Source: Sphingopyxis sp. 2PD
GTDB taxonomy: Bacteria > Pseudomonadota > Alphaproteobacteria > Sphingomonadales > Sphingomonadaceae
Direction: 5' to 3'
Length of the DNA stretch: 64,000 bases
Assembly (NCBI RefSeq): GCF_005503695.1
Contig: NZ_SCMU01000002.1
Coordinates: 1-64,000, forward strand
Below the pieces are notes generated by a model. That model did not search any database. It was given only the letters and a program-made list of their open reading frames with translations, and had not been told where the DNA came from. A program made the translations under genes and the position numbers. This document shows, piece after piece, positions 1-8,948 of the stretch (position 1 is its first letter; every line of letters begins with the position of its first letter).

Positions 1-2
1 TT

Positions 3-1193
3 CCCGCCCTCCCCGAGATCGCCGGGGTCACCCGCCGCGTCGCGCGCGCGCAGTATAAAAATTGGGATCGCTGCGACCTCACCTATGTCGAGCTCGCGCC
101 CAGCACCACGGTCGCGGGCGTCTTTACACGCAATGTCTGCTGCTCGTCCGAAGTCGAGCTCGGCCGCGAGCAGGTGAAGGGCGGCAAGGGCCGCGCGCTC
201 ATCGTCAACGCCGGCAACAGCAACGCCTTCACCGGCTATCGCGGGCGCGAGGCGGTCGAGGCGATCATGGAACAGGTGGCCGCGCATCTCGGCTGCGACG
301 CGAAGGAAGTGTTCGTCAGCTCGACCGGCGTGATCGGCGTACCGCTGCCCAAGGACAAGGCCCGCGCCGGGGTCGCGGCCGCGCTCACCGCCGAGCCCTG
401 CTCATGGGAAGCCGCCGCCGAGACGATCGGGACCACCGACACCTTCGCCAAGGGCTCCGCCGCCAGCGCGATCGTCGATGGCCGGACCGTCCACGTCGCG
501 GGAATCGTCAAGGGATCGGGAATGATCGCCCCTGACATGGCGACGATGCTCGGCTATATCTTCACCGACGCCGCGGTCGCGCCCGCGCTGTTGCAGGACA
601 TGCTGCGCGAAGCCACCGGCGGCAGCTTCAACGCGATCACCGTCGACAGCGACACCTCGACCAGCGACACGGTGCTGCTCTTCGCAACCGGACAGGCGGG
701 GGGAGCCACGCTCACCACACGCGACGATCCGGGCGCCGATGCGCTTTATGCCGCGATCCGCGCGGTCGCGCTCGACCTCGCGCATCAGGTCGTCCGCGAC
801 GGCGAAGGCGCTTCAAAGTTCATCGAGATCGAGGTCAGCGGCGCGACCAGCGACGACAGCGCGAGGCGGGTCGCGCTGGCGATCGCCAATTCGCCGCTCG
901 TCAAGACCGCGATCGCGGGCGAGGACGCCAATTGGGGCCGCGTCGTCATGGCGGTGGGCAAGGCCGGCGAACCCGCCGACCGCGACCGGCTCGCGATCCG
1001 TTTCGGCGATCATTGGGTGGCGAAAGACGGGCTGCCCGTCGACGGTTATGACGAGGCGCCCGTCGCCGCGCACCTCAAGGGGCAGGACATCCGCATCGGC
1101 GCCGACCTCGGCCTTGGCGATGGGCGCGCGACCGTATGGACGTGCGATCTGACGCACGGCTATATCAGCATCAACGCCGATTATCGCAGCTGA
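3..1193 (+). CDS. argJ: Glutamate N-acetyltransferase / N-acetylglutamate synthase (ArgJ), 5' end missing
   Basis: The frame is open from the left edge, so the start codon lies outside the window; 396 codons are present and only about ten residues of a typical 405-410-residue ArgJ should be missing. The enzyme transfers acetyl from N-acetylornithine to glutamate, closing the cyclic arginine pathway in the cytosol. The family motif KGSGMIAPDMATMLG is visible; the Thr encoded at 543-545 follows the Ala at which ArgJ cleaves itself and becomes the nucleophile of the beta chain. The conserved GEDANWGRVVMAVGKAG segment lies further on. It converges on map with a gap of about 50 bases. Confidence 0.95.
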   Translation, partial: PALPEIAGVTRRVARAQYKNWDRCDLTYVELAPSTTVAGVFTRNVCCSSEVELGREQVKGGKGRALIVNAGNSNAFTGYRGREAVEAIMEQVAAHLGCDAKEVFVSSTGVIGVPLPKDKARAGVAAALTAEPCSWEAAAETIGTTDTFAKGSAASAIVDGRTVHVAGIVKGSGMIAPDMATMLGYIFTDAAVAPALLQDMLREATGGSFNAITVDSDTSTSDTVLLFATGQAGGATLTTRDDPGADALYAAIRAVALDLAHQVVRDGEGASKFIEIEVSGATSDDSARRVALAIANSPLVKTAIAGEDANWGRVVMAVGKAGEPADRDRLAIRFGDHWVAKDGLPVDGYDEAPVAAHLKGQDIRIGADLGLGDGRATVWTCDLTHGYISINADYRS

Positions 1194-1247
1194 CGCCTGA
1201 CGCGGCGACATTGCCCGGACTGGTGGCGGGCGTGGCGCCCCCGGATG

Positions 1248-2096
1248 TCAATTCCAGGGCGGAGCGTTCAGTCCTTTGGGGCTGGCGGTGAAAATCTCGC
1301 AGCCCGTTTCGGTGATGCCGATACTATGTTCGAACTGTGCCGAAAGGCTGCGGTCGCGGGTCACCGCGGTCCAGCCGTCGGCGAGCATCTTCACCGCATA
1401 TTTGCCGGTGTTGATCATCGGCTCGATCGTGAAGAACATGCCCGGACGCAGCTCGGGGCCCGTCCCGGGGCGGCCCGCATGGACGACCTCGGGCGCGTCG
1501 TGGAACATCTGGCCCAGTCCATGGCCGCAAAAATCGCGCACGACCGAATAACGGTGGCGTTCGGCGTGGGTCTGGATCGCGTGCGCGACGTCGCCCATCC
1601 GATTGCCGGGCTTCGCCTGCTCGATGCCCAGCATCAGGCATTCGTAAGTGACTTCGACGAGGCGCTTCGCCTTGATCGGCACGTCGCCGACCAGATACAT
1701 GCGGCTCGTGTCGCCATGCCAGCCGTCGACGATGGAGGTCACGTCGATATTGACGATGTCGCCCTCGCGCACCGGCTTGTCATCCGGAATGCCGTGGCAG
1801 ACGACATGGTTGATGCTGGTGCAGCAGCTGTGCGTGAAGCCGCGATAGCCGAGCGTCGCGGGGATGCCGCCGCCGTCCAGCATCATCTGGCGCACAAGGT
1901 CGTCGATCGCCGCGGTGGTCACTCCCGGCTGGACGAAGGGGACCAGCGCGTCGAGGATTTCGGCCGACAACCGCCCCGCCTTGCGCATGCCCGCAAAGCC
2001 CGCTTCGTCGTGCAGCTTGATCGTGCCGTCGCGCACCGGCGTGGGGGCGCCAGCGTCGGCGGTGGTTACGGAGACATAGTCGTACATCAGACCCAT
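1248..2096 (-). CDS. map: Type I methionine aminopeptidase
   Basis: This protein removes the initiator Met from nascent proteins. The five metal ligands of the family are recognisable: Asp in NIDVTSIVDG, Asp in WHGDTSRM, His in GHGLGQMFH, Glu in FTIEPM and Glu in FEHSIGIT. Two starts nine bases apart are possible: ATG at 2096 (MGLMYDYVS, 282 residues) or ATG at 2087 (MYDYVS, 279 residues); neither has a strong ribosome binding site. The longer open frame beyond 2096 runs through an inverted repeat and is not part of the protein. The gene lies downstream of clpA on the same strand, separated by the repeat at 2159-2237. Confidence 0.93.
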   Translation of the reverse strand: MGLMYDYVSVTTADAGAPTPVRDGTIKLHDEAGFAGMRKAGRLSAEILDALVPFVQPGVTTAAIDDLVRQMMLDGGGIPATLGYRGFTHSCCTSINHVVCHGIPDDKPVREGDIVNIDVTSIVDGWHGDTSRMYLVGDVPIKAKRLVEVTYECLMLGIEQAKPGNRMGDVAHAIQTHAERHRYSVVRDFCGHGLGQMFHDAPEVVHAGRPGTGPELRPGMFFTIEPMINTGKYAVKMLADGWTAVTRDRSLSAQFEHSIGITETGCEIFTASPKGLNAPPWN

Positions 2097-2158
2097 ATAG
2101 TCGCTGAGTGCTGAAAAAGCGAGAGACGACCCTTGGCCGGACCCGTTACCCGATTTCC

Positions 2159-2237
2159 GTTCGTGTCGAGCGAAGTCGAGACACCCCGGAAGGTCAGGGC
2201 CACCCCGATGGGTGTCTCGACTTCGCTCGACACGAAC
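2159..2237. repeat. Inverted repeat, family A (GTGTCGAGCGAAGTCGAGACAC type)
   Basis: Two 27-base arms, 2159-2185 and 2211-2237, are perfect reverse complements around a 25-base loop. Related copies are at 27301-27373 and 29951-30021. The element looks like the REP/palindromic elements common between sphingomonad genes. It sits between map and clpA and could fold in RNA, but no U-tract marks it as an intrinsic terminator. Confidence 0.85.
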
Positions 2238-2303
2238 ACGGGGACGGGAAAGAGGCATCTCACCGCGCGCTTCCCCATCCCGCAGGCGGGAGAGGAGCGG
2301 GCG

Positions 2304-4652
2304 TTACTCCGCCGCCTTCTTTGCCTTGTCGGCCTTTGGCGTTTTGGCCTTGCCCTTGCCCGCTTTTGGCGGGGCCGAGACGATTTCGAACGCCAGCGGG
2401 TTGCCGACATGGGCGTCCTCGCCGGTCTTCATCTTCACCTTGACCTCGCCGCCATGGACCAGCTTGCCGAAGAGCAGTTCCTCGGCGAGCGGCTGCTTGA
2501 TCTTTTCCTGAATCAGGCGTCCCATCGGGCGCGCACCGTACAGCTTGTCATAGCCCTTGCCGGTCAGCCATTCGCGCGCCGCATCGTCGAGCTGGATGTG
2601 GACGTTGCGGTCGGCGAGCTGCAGTTCGAGTTCGAGGATGAACTTGTCGACGACGCGCGCGACGACCTCGGGCGGCAGATAACCGAAGGGGACGATCGCA
2701 TCGAGGCGGTTGCGGAATTCGGGGGTGAACATGCGCTTCACCGCCTCTTCCTGCACATCCTCGCGCGTCGACTGGCCGAAGCCGATCGACTCGCGCGCCA
2801 TGTCGCTCGCGCCCGCATTGGTCGTCATGATCAGGATGACGTTGCGGAAGTCGACCGTCTTGCCGTGGTGGTCGGTCAGGCGGCCGTTGTCCATCACCTG
2901 AAGCAGGATGTTGAACAGGTCGGGGTGCGCCTTTTCGATCTCGTCGAGCAGCAGCACGCAATGCGGGTTCTGGTCGATCGCATCGGTGAGGAGCCCGCCC
3001 TGATCGTAGCCGACATAGCCCGGGGGCGCCCCGATCAGCCGGCTGACCGAATGGCGCTCCATATATTCGGACATGTCGAAACGCTGGAGCGGGATGCCCA
3101 TGATCGACGCGAGCTGCTTGGCGACCTCGGTCTTGCCGACGCCGGTCGGGCCGCTGAACAGATAATTGCCGATCGGCTTTTCGGGATCGCGGAGGCCCGC
3201 GCGGCTCAGCTTGATCGCCGACGACAGCACCTCGATCGCGGTGTTCTGGCCGAAGACGACGCGCTTCAAATCGGTTTCGAGGCTCGCGAGCGTCGCCTTG
3301 TCGTCGGTCGACACCGACTTGGGCGGGATGCGTGCCATCGTCGCGATGACGGCCTCGATCTCCTTCGCGGTGATCGTCTTCTTGCGCTTCGACGGGGCGA
3401 CGAGCATCTGCATCGCGCCGACCTCGTCGATCACGTCGATCGCCTTGTCGGGCAATTTGCGATCGTTGATGTAGCGCGCCGACAGGTCGACCGCGGCATT
3501 GATCGCATCCTGCGTGTAACGCACCTGGTGATGCGCCTCGAACGCGCTGCGCAAGCCCGCGAGGATCTTCTTCGTATCCTCGAGCGTCGGCTCGACCACG
3601 TCGATCTTCTGAAACCGGCGCAGCAGCGCGCGGTCCTTCTCGAAGTGGTTGCGGAACTCCTTGTACGTCGTCGAGCCGATGCAGCGGATCACGCCGCCCG
3701 ACAGCGCGGGTTTCAGCAGGTTCGACGCGTCCATCGCGCCGCCGCTGGTCGCGCCGGCGCCGATGACGGTGTGGATTTCGTCGATGAACAGGATCGCGTG
3801 CGGCAGCCCTTCGAGTTCGGTGACGACCTGTTTCAGCCGCTCCTCGAAATCGCCGCGATAGCGGGTTCCGGCGAGCAGCGCGCCCATGTCGAGCGAATAG
3901 ATGACCGCGGGCAGCAGCACTTCGGGCACGTCGCCCTCGATGATCTTGCGCGCGAGGCCTTCGGCGATCGCGGTCTTGCCGACGCCGGGATCGCCGACAT
4001 AGAGCGGGTTGTTCTTGCTGCGGCGGCAAAGGATCTGGATCGTGCGGTCGACCTCGGCGCTGCGTCCGATCAGCGGGTCGACCTTGCCGCCCTTCGCTTT
4101 CTCGTTGAGGTTGACGGTGAACTGGTCGAGCGCGGTTTCCTTTTTCGACTTGCCGTCTGCCTTGTCCTTCGTTTCTTCCTTTTCCTCGGGCTCGGCGGTG
4201 GGCGAGGGCTTGCCCCCCTTGCCGACGCCGTGGCTCAAATAGGAGACCGCGTCGAGACGCGTCAGATCCTGCTGCTGGAGGAAATAGACGGCATAGCTTT
4301 CGCGTTCGGAGAAAAGCGCGACAAGGACGTTGGCGCCCGTCACTTCATCCTTGCCCGACGACTGGACGTGCAGGATCGCGCGCTGGACGACGCGCTGGAA
4401 ACCCGACGTCGGCGACGGATCGCTGTGCCCCTCGACCTTCAGGCTGTCGAGTTCGGTGTCGAGATAGTGGACGACCGCCGATTGCAGGTCATCGAGCGCG
4501 ACACCGCAGGCGCGCATCACTTCGGCGGCATGCTCGTCGTCGATCAGCGCATAGAGCAGATGCTCGAGCGTCGCATATTCATGGTGGCGCTCCGAAGCGG
4601 CCTTCAGCGCGTTATGGAGGGTCTTTTCGAGGCTTTCCGAAAAGGACGGCAT
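2304..4652 (-). CDS. clpA: ATP-dependent Clp protease ATP-binding subunit ClpA
   Basis: ClpA is the AAA+ unfoldase that feeds substrates, often N-degron proteins, to ClpP. The 782-residue protein starts MPSFSESLEKTLHNAL and has a Clp N-domain (about 1-145), a charged linker (about 150-175) and two AAA+ modules with Walker A motifs GDPGVGKT (220-227) and GPTGVGKT (501-508). ILFIDEIH is the first Walker B, and RYRG near 264-267 is the pore loop. The ATG at 4652 is preferred over the one at 4661 because AAGGAG lies nine bases before it but directly abuts the other. The C-terminal tail is rich in Lys and Ala. No clpS precedes it, unlike many proteobacteria. Confidence 0.96.
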   Translation of the reverse strand: MPSFSESLEKTLHNALKAASERHHEYATLEHLLYALIDDEHAAEVMRACGVALDDLQSAVVHYLDTELDSLKVEGHSDPSPTSGFQRVVQRAILHVQSSGKDEVTGANVLVALFSERESYAVYFLQQQDLTRLDAVSYLSHGVGKGGKPSPTAEPEEKEETKDKADGKSKKETALDQFTVNLNEKAKGGKVDPLIGRSAEVDRTIQILCRRSKNNPLYVGDPGVGKTAIAEGLARKIIEGDVPEVLLPAVIYSLDMGALLAGTRYRGDFEERLKQVVTELEGLPHAILFIDEIHTVIGAGATSGGAMDASNLLKPALSGGVIRCIGSTTYKEFRNHFEKDRALLRRFQKIDVVEPTLEDTKKILAGLRSAFEAHHQVRYTQDAINAAVDLSARYINDRKLPDKAIDVIDEVGAMQMLVAPSKRKKTITAKEIEAVIATMARIPPKSVSTDDKATLASLETDLKRVVFGQNTAIEVLSSAIKLSRAGLRDPEKPIGNYLFSGPTGVGKTEVAKQLASIMGIPLQRFDMSEYMERHSVSRLIGAPPGYVGYDQGGLLTDAIDQNPHCVLLLDEIEKAHPDLFNILLQVMDNGRLTDHHGKTVDFRNVILIMTTNAGASDMARESIGFGQSTREDVQEEAVKRMFTPEFRNRLDAIVPFGYLPPEVVARVVDKFILELELQLADRNVHIQLDDAAREWLTGKGYDKLYGARPMGRLIQEKIKQPLAEELLFGKLVHGGEVKVKMKTGEDAHVGNPLAFEIVSAPPKAGKGKAKTPKADKAKKAAE

Positions 4653-5173
4653 GGGTCTCATCTCCTTGCGGGGACGACGCCGGGGAGATGGCGGCCCCCT
4701 TAGGAACGTAACGTGGCGATGCCGCCGCCCCACCGCAAGGGAAAAGCGGTCGGCTTTGTGAAATTACGATGACGGGGTTGTATTATGGTTAACGGGATGT
4801 TCGGATTGGGTCGAGGTTCTGCAATCCGCCTCGCGACAATCCGTTCAAGGGTAGAAAACGCGGCCCTGGGCTTTGGGCGCATGCGGTATTTGCGATCCGT
4901 CGGGCCTTAAAGTCACAAAGGCCCCGCATGGGCGCCTCGAAACTGTGTCCTTTGTGGCCTTAAGGCGACAAAGGGCGCGGATGTGCACGTCGAAAAATGT
5001 CTCCTGTGTCGCTTTGGGCGAGGGTTGCTGAAGCCGACCATTTCAAAGAGCGTGGCGGAGGCTGGCACGGCGGAATAAAGTAGGACAGCGATTTTTTTGT
5101 CGCTCGCCCAATCTCTGTTTTGGGGTGGGAAGCGGCCGTTGCCTTTACCCAGCCAAGAAGGCATTAAGCGTAG
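4653..5173. other. 521-base gap without a recognised gene, upstream of clpA and a small membrane protein
   Basis: This is the longest stretch here without a credible gene. The short frames inside it have no ribosome binding site or recognisable protein. It must hold the clpA promoter and probably that of the gene at 5174. It also contains a 53-base imperfect tandem repeat (4905-5010) and a 26-base near-palindrome (4949-4974). Its GC content appears lower than that of its surroundings. Confidence 0.6.
4905..5010. repeat. Tandem imperfect direct repeat, two 53-base units
   Basis: Units 4905-4957 and 4958-5010 both begin CCTTAA, share ACAAAGG, a GCATG/GGATG segment and TCGAAA, and end with TGT(G/C)TCC; by eye about three quarters of positions agree. 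At the junction, 4949-4974 is a near-palindrome, CCTTTGT-n2-CCTTAAGG-n2-ACAAAGG. The pair could be a duplicated binding site or a relic of slippage. Nothing else in the window resembles it. Confidence 0.6.
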
Positions 5174-5452
5174 ATGTCGGTCTACAAGAAGTCTTGGCTT
5201 TTTATGATGTGGACCTGGGCGGTCTTCTTCAGTTTCCCAATATGGTGGAGTGTTTTAACGCGCTACTTTGGTGAGGCGGGCGCAACAATCGGCGGTGCTT
5301 TTTGGCTCTGCCACGGCTTCATTATGCTCACTATCTTCCGTTGCCCCGCTTGCAGTCGCTCGCTGTTCATGCGTGGGATATGGTGCGTGCCTTGGCCCGC
5401 CAAGATTTGCAGCAAGTGTGGAATCGATTTGACAGTCGTCGAGCCTGTCTGA
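5174..5452 (+). CDS. Small membrane protein with zinc-ribbon C-terminus, unknown function
   Basis: The 92-residue protein has two hydrophobic segments (about residues 9-29 and 36-53) followed by CPAC near 57-60 and CSKCG near 82-86, the paired CxxC knuckles of a zinc ribbon. That layout, membrane hairpin plus cytosolic zinc ribbon, argues that it is a real gene although no name can be given. Base composition is AT-richer than the neighbours, suggesting recent acquisition or weak selection. The start is ATG 5174, without a strong ribosome binding site. It converges on the small gene at 5470. Confidence 0.65.
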   Translation: MSVYKKSWLFMMWTWAVFFSFPIWWSVLTRYFGEAGATIGGAFWLCHGFIMLTIFRCPACSRSLFMRGIWCVPWPAKICSKCGIDLTVVEPV

Positions 5453-5469
5453 ATGTCCGCAATCGGTCG

Positions 5470-5739
5470 TTACCTGCCGTCCTCCGCGCCCGTCCGATCC
5501 ACCATATCCATGAAGTCGCGCGCCGTGTCGCGCTCGCTCTCATCCTTGAACGCGACGTCTAGGTCCGGGGCGACGCCGAGCATGTACATTAGCGCCCACA
5601 GCGCGAAGCGGCGGCCGGGGTTGGTTTCGAGGCCGAAGTCGACGCTCATGCGTTCGGTGCCCGCAGCGTGTGCTTCGGGGTGGATCGCCGCGAGGTCGGC
5701 GGTGCCGAAGTAGCGGCGGAGCTGGTCGTCGAAATCCAT
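5470..5739 (-). CDS. Conserved hypothetical protein, 89 residues
   Basis: A short acidic cytosolic protein (MDFDDQLRRYFG...) with no signal peptide or membrane segment. ATG 5739 is preceded by AAAGGA at a suitable distance, and codon use matches the surrounding GC-rich genes, which supports a real gene. I do not recognise a characterised family. A repeat-rich stretch separates it from the HerA-like gene. Confidence 0.7.
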   Translation of the reverse strand: MDFDDQLRRYFGTADLAAIHPEAHAAGTERMSVDFGLETNPGRRFALWALMYMLGVAPDLDVAFKDESERDTARDFMDMVDRTGAEDGR

Positions 5740-5800
5740 GTCGTCCTTTTGGACGCTTCACGCCGCTTGGCAAGTCGGGCCAGCGTCGGTTCCGTTTTTT

Positions 5801-5982
5801 TCCCTCCCCCTTGATGGGGGAGGTAGCGAGACTTGGCAGCTTGCTGCCTAATCGCAGCGGTGGGGGGTGATCTCTCGACCCGAAGCGGCGACGCAAGAAC
5901 GCACCGTCACCCCCATCCAACTCCGCCTAGCCGCTCCGCGGCAAGGCTTCGTATCCTTCCCCCATCAAGGGGGAAGGTTGTT
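5801..5982. repeat. Composite inverted repeat, family D (CCCTCCCCCTTGATGGGGGAGG type)
   Basis: A first hairpin (5801-5822) and a distant complementary copy (about 5955-5980, CCTTCCCCCATCAAGGGGGAAGG) bracket a GC-rich middle that includes TTGGCAGCTTGCTGCC. The same middle, inverted, occurs in the repeat at 15890-16017, so the two are copies of one composite element. No gene is supported here. Confidence 0.75.
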
Positions 5983-6025
5983 GATCCAGTTGTCTTTGCC
6001 CAAGGCGCCCGATAGGGCGGCCAGC

Positions 6026-7498
6026 GTGAAGACCAGCATCGACATCGGGACCGACAGCGCGGGGCAAAATGTGCGCGTCGACGTGCAGGAACTGCTCGCG
6101 ACGCGTTTGCTCGTGCAGGGCAATTCGGGGTCGGGCAAGTCGCACCTTTTGCGCCGGATTCTCGAGGAAAGCGCCGCGCTGGTGCAGCAGATCGTCATCG
6201 ATCCCGAGGGCGATTTCGTGACGCTGGCGGACGCGTACAGCCATGTTGTGATCAACGGCGGCGACTATAACGAGCGCGAGATTGCGGCGATGGGTGCGCG
6301 CATTCGCGAACATCGTGCATCGATCATCCTCAGCCTCGAATCGCTCGACATCGAAGCGCAGATGACGTGCGCCGCGGCGTTCCTGAATGCGCTGTTCGAC
6401 GCGCCGCGCGAGCATTGGTTCCCCGCGCTGGTGGTGGTCGACGAGGCGCAGATGTTCGCGCCGAGCGTCGCGGGCGACGTCGCCGACACGGTCCGCCGCG
6501 CGAGCCTCGGTGCGATGACCAACCTGATGTGCCGCGGGCGCAAGCGCGGGCTGGCGGGGGCGATCGCGACGCAGCGGCTGGCGAAGCTTGCGAAAAATGT
6601 CGCCGCCGAGGCGAGCAATTTCCTGATGGGGCGCACCTTCCTCGACATCGACATGGCGCGCGCCGCCGACCTGCTCGGCATGGAACGGCGGCAGGCGGAG
6701 GCGATCCGCGATCTGGAGCGCGGGCATTTCCTGGGGCTGGGCCCCGCGATCTCGCGCCGCCCGATCGCGGTGCGCATCGGGTCGACGCAGACCTCGACGC
6801 GGCTGGGTACGCACGGGCTGATGCCGCTGCCGTCGGCGGGCGGCGACGATATGCGCTCGATGCTGTTCACCGAGATGGAGGCGCCGGTGGCGCCGCGCGT
6901 CTTTGCGCCCGAACCCGAGCCGGTCGCAGCAAGCGAGGTGCTGGAGCGCATCGCGGCGAGCGAAGGACTTCACGAAGATCGCGATGCGCCGCCGGTGCTC
7001 GACATCGTCGCCGCGGTCGAAGAGGCCGAACAGAGCGACGCGGTGGTGGTCGCGATGCTCGAGGACATGCTCGCCGACCCCGACAGCGCGTTTCAGCCCG
7101 AGGCCTTTCTGTATCAGGATTTTTCGGTGCGGTGCCGGATGGCGAAGCTGAAGAAAGTGCCGCTCGATCTCGCCGCGTTCCGGCGCCGCTTTGCGCTGGC
7201 CAAGGGCGGCGTGTTCGACCCGTCGGAGCCGCGCTGGGCGGAGGCCTTGCGCGTCGCCGAGCGGCTGCCCGACGATATGCTCGCACCCTTCCTGCAAATC
7301 GCCCGCGCCGCGCTCGACGGCGAACCCTGTCCCGACGACGAGGTGCTGGGCCGCGCCTATGGCAGCCATTCGCCGGGGCGCATCCGGCGGCTGGTCGAAT
7401 ATATGGAGAAGCAGGGCGCGATCGTTGTGCGTTCGGATTTCGGCGGACGGCGATCGATCGGCATTCCCGAACTGGGACTCAGCACCGAGGCGGAGTGA
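6026..7498 (+). CDS. HerA/DUF87-type P-loop ATPase
   Basis: This is a 490-residue cytosolic ATPase of the HerA/FtsK-like helicase group. It shows Walker A GNSGSGKS (residues 32-39), the IDPEGDF segment typical of HerA central domains, and Walker B LVVVDEAQ (about 135-142). An AT-poor linker leads to a C-terminal region that may bind DNA. GTG 6026 is chosen because the frame upstream runs through repeat DNA and AGGG lies at a plausible distance; the downstream sequence MKTSIDIGTDSAGQ fits the start of the domain. There is no NurA-like partner beside it. HerA proteins pump or unwind DNA; the exact role here is unknown. Confidence 0.85.
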   Translation: MKTSIDIGTDSAGQNVRVDVQELLATRLLVQGNSGSGKSHLLRRILEESAALVQQIVIDPEGDFVTLADAYSHVVINGGDYNEREIAAMGARIREHRASIILSLESLDIEAQMTCAAAFLNALFDAPREHWFPALVVVDEAQMFAPSVAGDVADTVRRASLGAMTNLMCRGRKRGLAGAIATQRLAKLAKNVAAEASNFLMGRTFLDIDMARAADLLGMERRQAEAIRDLERGHFLGLGPAISRRPIAVRIGSTQTSTRLGTHGLMPLPSAGGDDMRSMLFTEMEAPVAPRVFAPEPEPVAASEVLERIAASEGLHEDRDAPPVLDIVAAVEEAEQSDAVVVAMLEDMLADPDSAFQPEAFLYQDFSVRCRMAKLKKVPLDLAAFRRRFALAKGGVFDPSEPRWAEALRVAERLPDDMLAPFLQIARAALDGEPCPDDEVLGRAYGSHSPGRIRRLVEYMEKQGAIVVRSDFGGRRSIGIPELGLSTEAE

Positions 7499-7532
7499 GG
7501 CGAACCGCTTGTTGACGCGGCTGTCGAAAAAG

Positions 7533-7620
7533 CCGTTTGTGCCGAGCTTGTCGAAGCACTGCCCTTCTTCCCAACGCAGAAAGAAAAGAACGGCCCTTCG
7601 ACAAGCTCAGGGCGAACGGA
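7533..7620. repeat. Inverted repeat, family B (CCCTGAGCTTGTCGAAGGGC type)
   Basis: Arms carrying CCGAGCTTGTCGAAG and CTTCGACAAGCTCAGGGCG enclose an AG-rich loop. Related copies are at 29834-29899, 38370-38458 and 55255-55320. It lies between the convergent HerA-like and DUF1192 genes, where a bidirectional terminator would be expected. Confidence 0.85.
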
Positions 7621-7650
7621 TGATGGGAGCGGCCGCCAAATGCGTCGCCC

Positions 7651-7848
7651 CTACCCCTTTTTGAACAGCGCGTCGGCGATCGCCTTGTGGCTGGTGGCGG
7701 CGGCGCGGTGCGCCTTGACGCGCGCGATTTCGGCCTCGAGCGTCGCGATACGGTCATCGAGTTCGCTCACCGACAGCGGGTCGAGCGGTTGCCGGGTCAG
7801 CGCCGCGAGCGCATCGTCGCGGCGGCGGGGAAGATCGTCATCGTCCAT
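7651..7848 (-). CDS. DUF1192 family protein
   Basis: A 65-residue protein starting MDDDDLPRRRDDALAAL and carrying the pattern LDPLSVSELDDRIATLEAEIARV, a short coiled coil typical of the alphaproteobacterial DUF1192 family. The function is unknown. AGGAGG lies seven bases before ATG 7848. It is divergent from the quinone oxidoreductase gene. Confidence 0.9.
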   Translation of the reverse strand: MDDDDLPRRRDDALAALTRQPLDPLSVSELDDRIATLEAEIARVKAHRAAATSHKAIADALFKKG

Positions 7849-7946
7849 GGCGGTTCCTCCTGAAAAGCCTCGCGACTGTTGACCCGGTGCGCCGCGCTGT
7901 CAATAAGGTGGCCGTAAGGGCGAAGTGAAAAGTGGGGAAAATCAAC

Positions 7947-8948
7947 GTGACCAGCCTGCCAGCGAGCATGACCGCGATCGCCATCAGCGCGCCCGGCGGA
8001 CCCGAGGTTCTGGTCCCCGAGCAGCGTCCGGTGCCGCAGCCGGGGCCGGGCGAAGTGCTGATCCGCGTCGCCGCCGCGGGGGTCAACCGCCCCGACGTGC
8101 TGCAACGGATGGGATTTTACCCGCCGCCGCCGGGCGCATCGGACCTGCCCGGGCTGGAGATCGCGGGGACGATCGTGGCGGTCGGGCCGGGCGGCGATCC
8201 GGAATTGCTGGGACAGGCGATGTGCGCGCTGGTCGCGGGCGGCGGCTATGCCGAATATTGCCTCGCGCCGGTCGGCAGCTGCCTGCCGGTACCGCCGGGC
8301 TTTACGATGGCCGAGGCCGCGGCGCTGCCCGAAACCGTCTTCACCGTCTGGCACAATCTGTTCGAGCGCGCGTGGATCGCGGAGGGTGAAACGGTGCTGG
8401 TCCATGGCGGCACCAGCGGCATCGGCACGACCGCGATCGGCCTTTGCAAATTGTTCGATATCAAGGTCATCGTGACGTGCGGCAGCGCCGACAAATGCGC
8501 CGCGGCAATGGCGCTGGGCGCGACCCAAGCGATCGACTATTCGGCCGAGGATTATGTCGACGCGGTCAAGACGTTTACCGGCGGCAAGGGGGTCAACGCC
8601 GTGCTCGACATGGTCGGCGGCGATTATGTGCCGCGCAACCTGGCGTGCCTCGCCGAGGACGGGCGCCACGTCACCATCGCGTTTCAGCGCGGTGCAAAGG
8701 TCGAGATCGACATTTCAGATGTCATGCGCCGCCGCCTGACGCTGACCGGATCGACGCTCCGCGCGCGCAGCGCCGACTTCAAGGCCGCGCTGGCCGACGA
8801 GATTCACCGTACGCTGTGGCCGCGCCTTGCCGCGGGCGGGTGGAAGCCCGCGATGGATCGGATATTCCCGCTTGCAGAGGCCAGCGCCGCGCACGCGCGG
8901 ATGCAGGCGGGCGAGCATGTCGGAAAGATTGTCCTGGCCGCGGCTTAG
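7947..8948 (+). CDS. NAD(P)H quinone oxidoreductase, zinc-independent medium-chain dehydrogenase family
   Basis: A 333-residue protein with the GroES-like N-domain (GVNRPDVLQRMGFYPPPPG) and the nucleotide-binding segment VLVHGGTSGIGTTAIGL. The zinc ligands of alcohol dehydrogenases are absent, as in QOR/PIG3-type enzymes that reduce quinones or reactive carbonyls with NAD(P)H. GTG 7947 is chosen because GGGGA lies about eight bases before it; ATG 7968 is the alternative. Its 3' end overlaps the convergent gene at 8945-9289 by four bases. Confidence 0.9.
   Translation: MTSLPASMTAIAISAPGGPEVLVPEQRPVPQPGPGEVLIRVAAAGVNRPDVLQRMGFYPPPPGASDLPGLEIAGTIVAVGPGGDPELLGQAMCALVAGGGYAEYCLAPVGSCLPVPPGFTMAEAAALPETVFTVWHNLFERAWIAEGETVLVHGGTSGIGTTAIGLCKLFDIKVIVTCGSADKCAAAMALGATQAIDYSAEDYVDAVKTFTGGKGVNAVLDMVGGDYVPRNLACLAEDGRHVTIAFQRGAKVEIDISDVMRRRLTLTGSTLRARSADFKAALADEIHRTLWPRLAAGGWKPAMDRIFPLAEASAAHARMQAGEHVGKIVLAAA

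Noticed and set aside
2133..4703. 856-residue open frame antisense to clpA
   Set aside because: The protein is low-complexity, rich in Arg, Asp and His, without any recognisable domain, and lies exactly opposite a well-supported clpA. High GC keeps stop codons rare on the opposite strand.
4700..5164. Short open frames between clpA and the small membrane gene, including a possible clpS
   Set aside because: None shows ClpS motifs, a ribosome binding site or GC-rich codon use; the sequence is partly a tandem repeat.
5867..6025. N-terminal extension of the HerA-like protein to ATG 5867
   Set aside because: The extra 53 codons are repeat DNA related to the element at 15890; GTG 6026 with AGGG fits the domain start.
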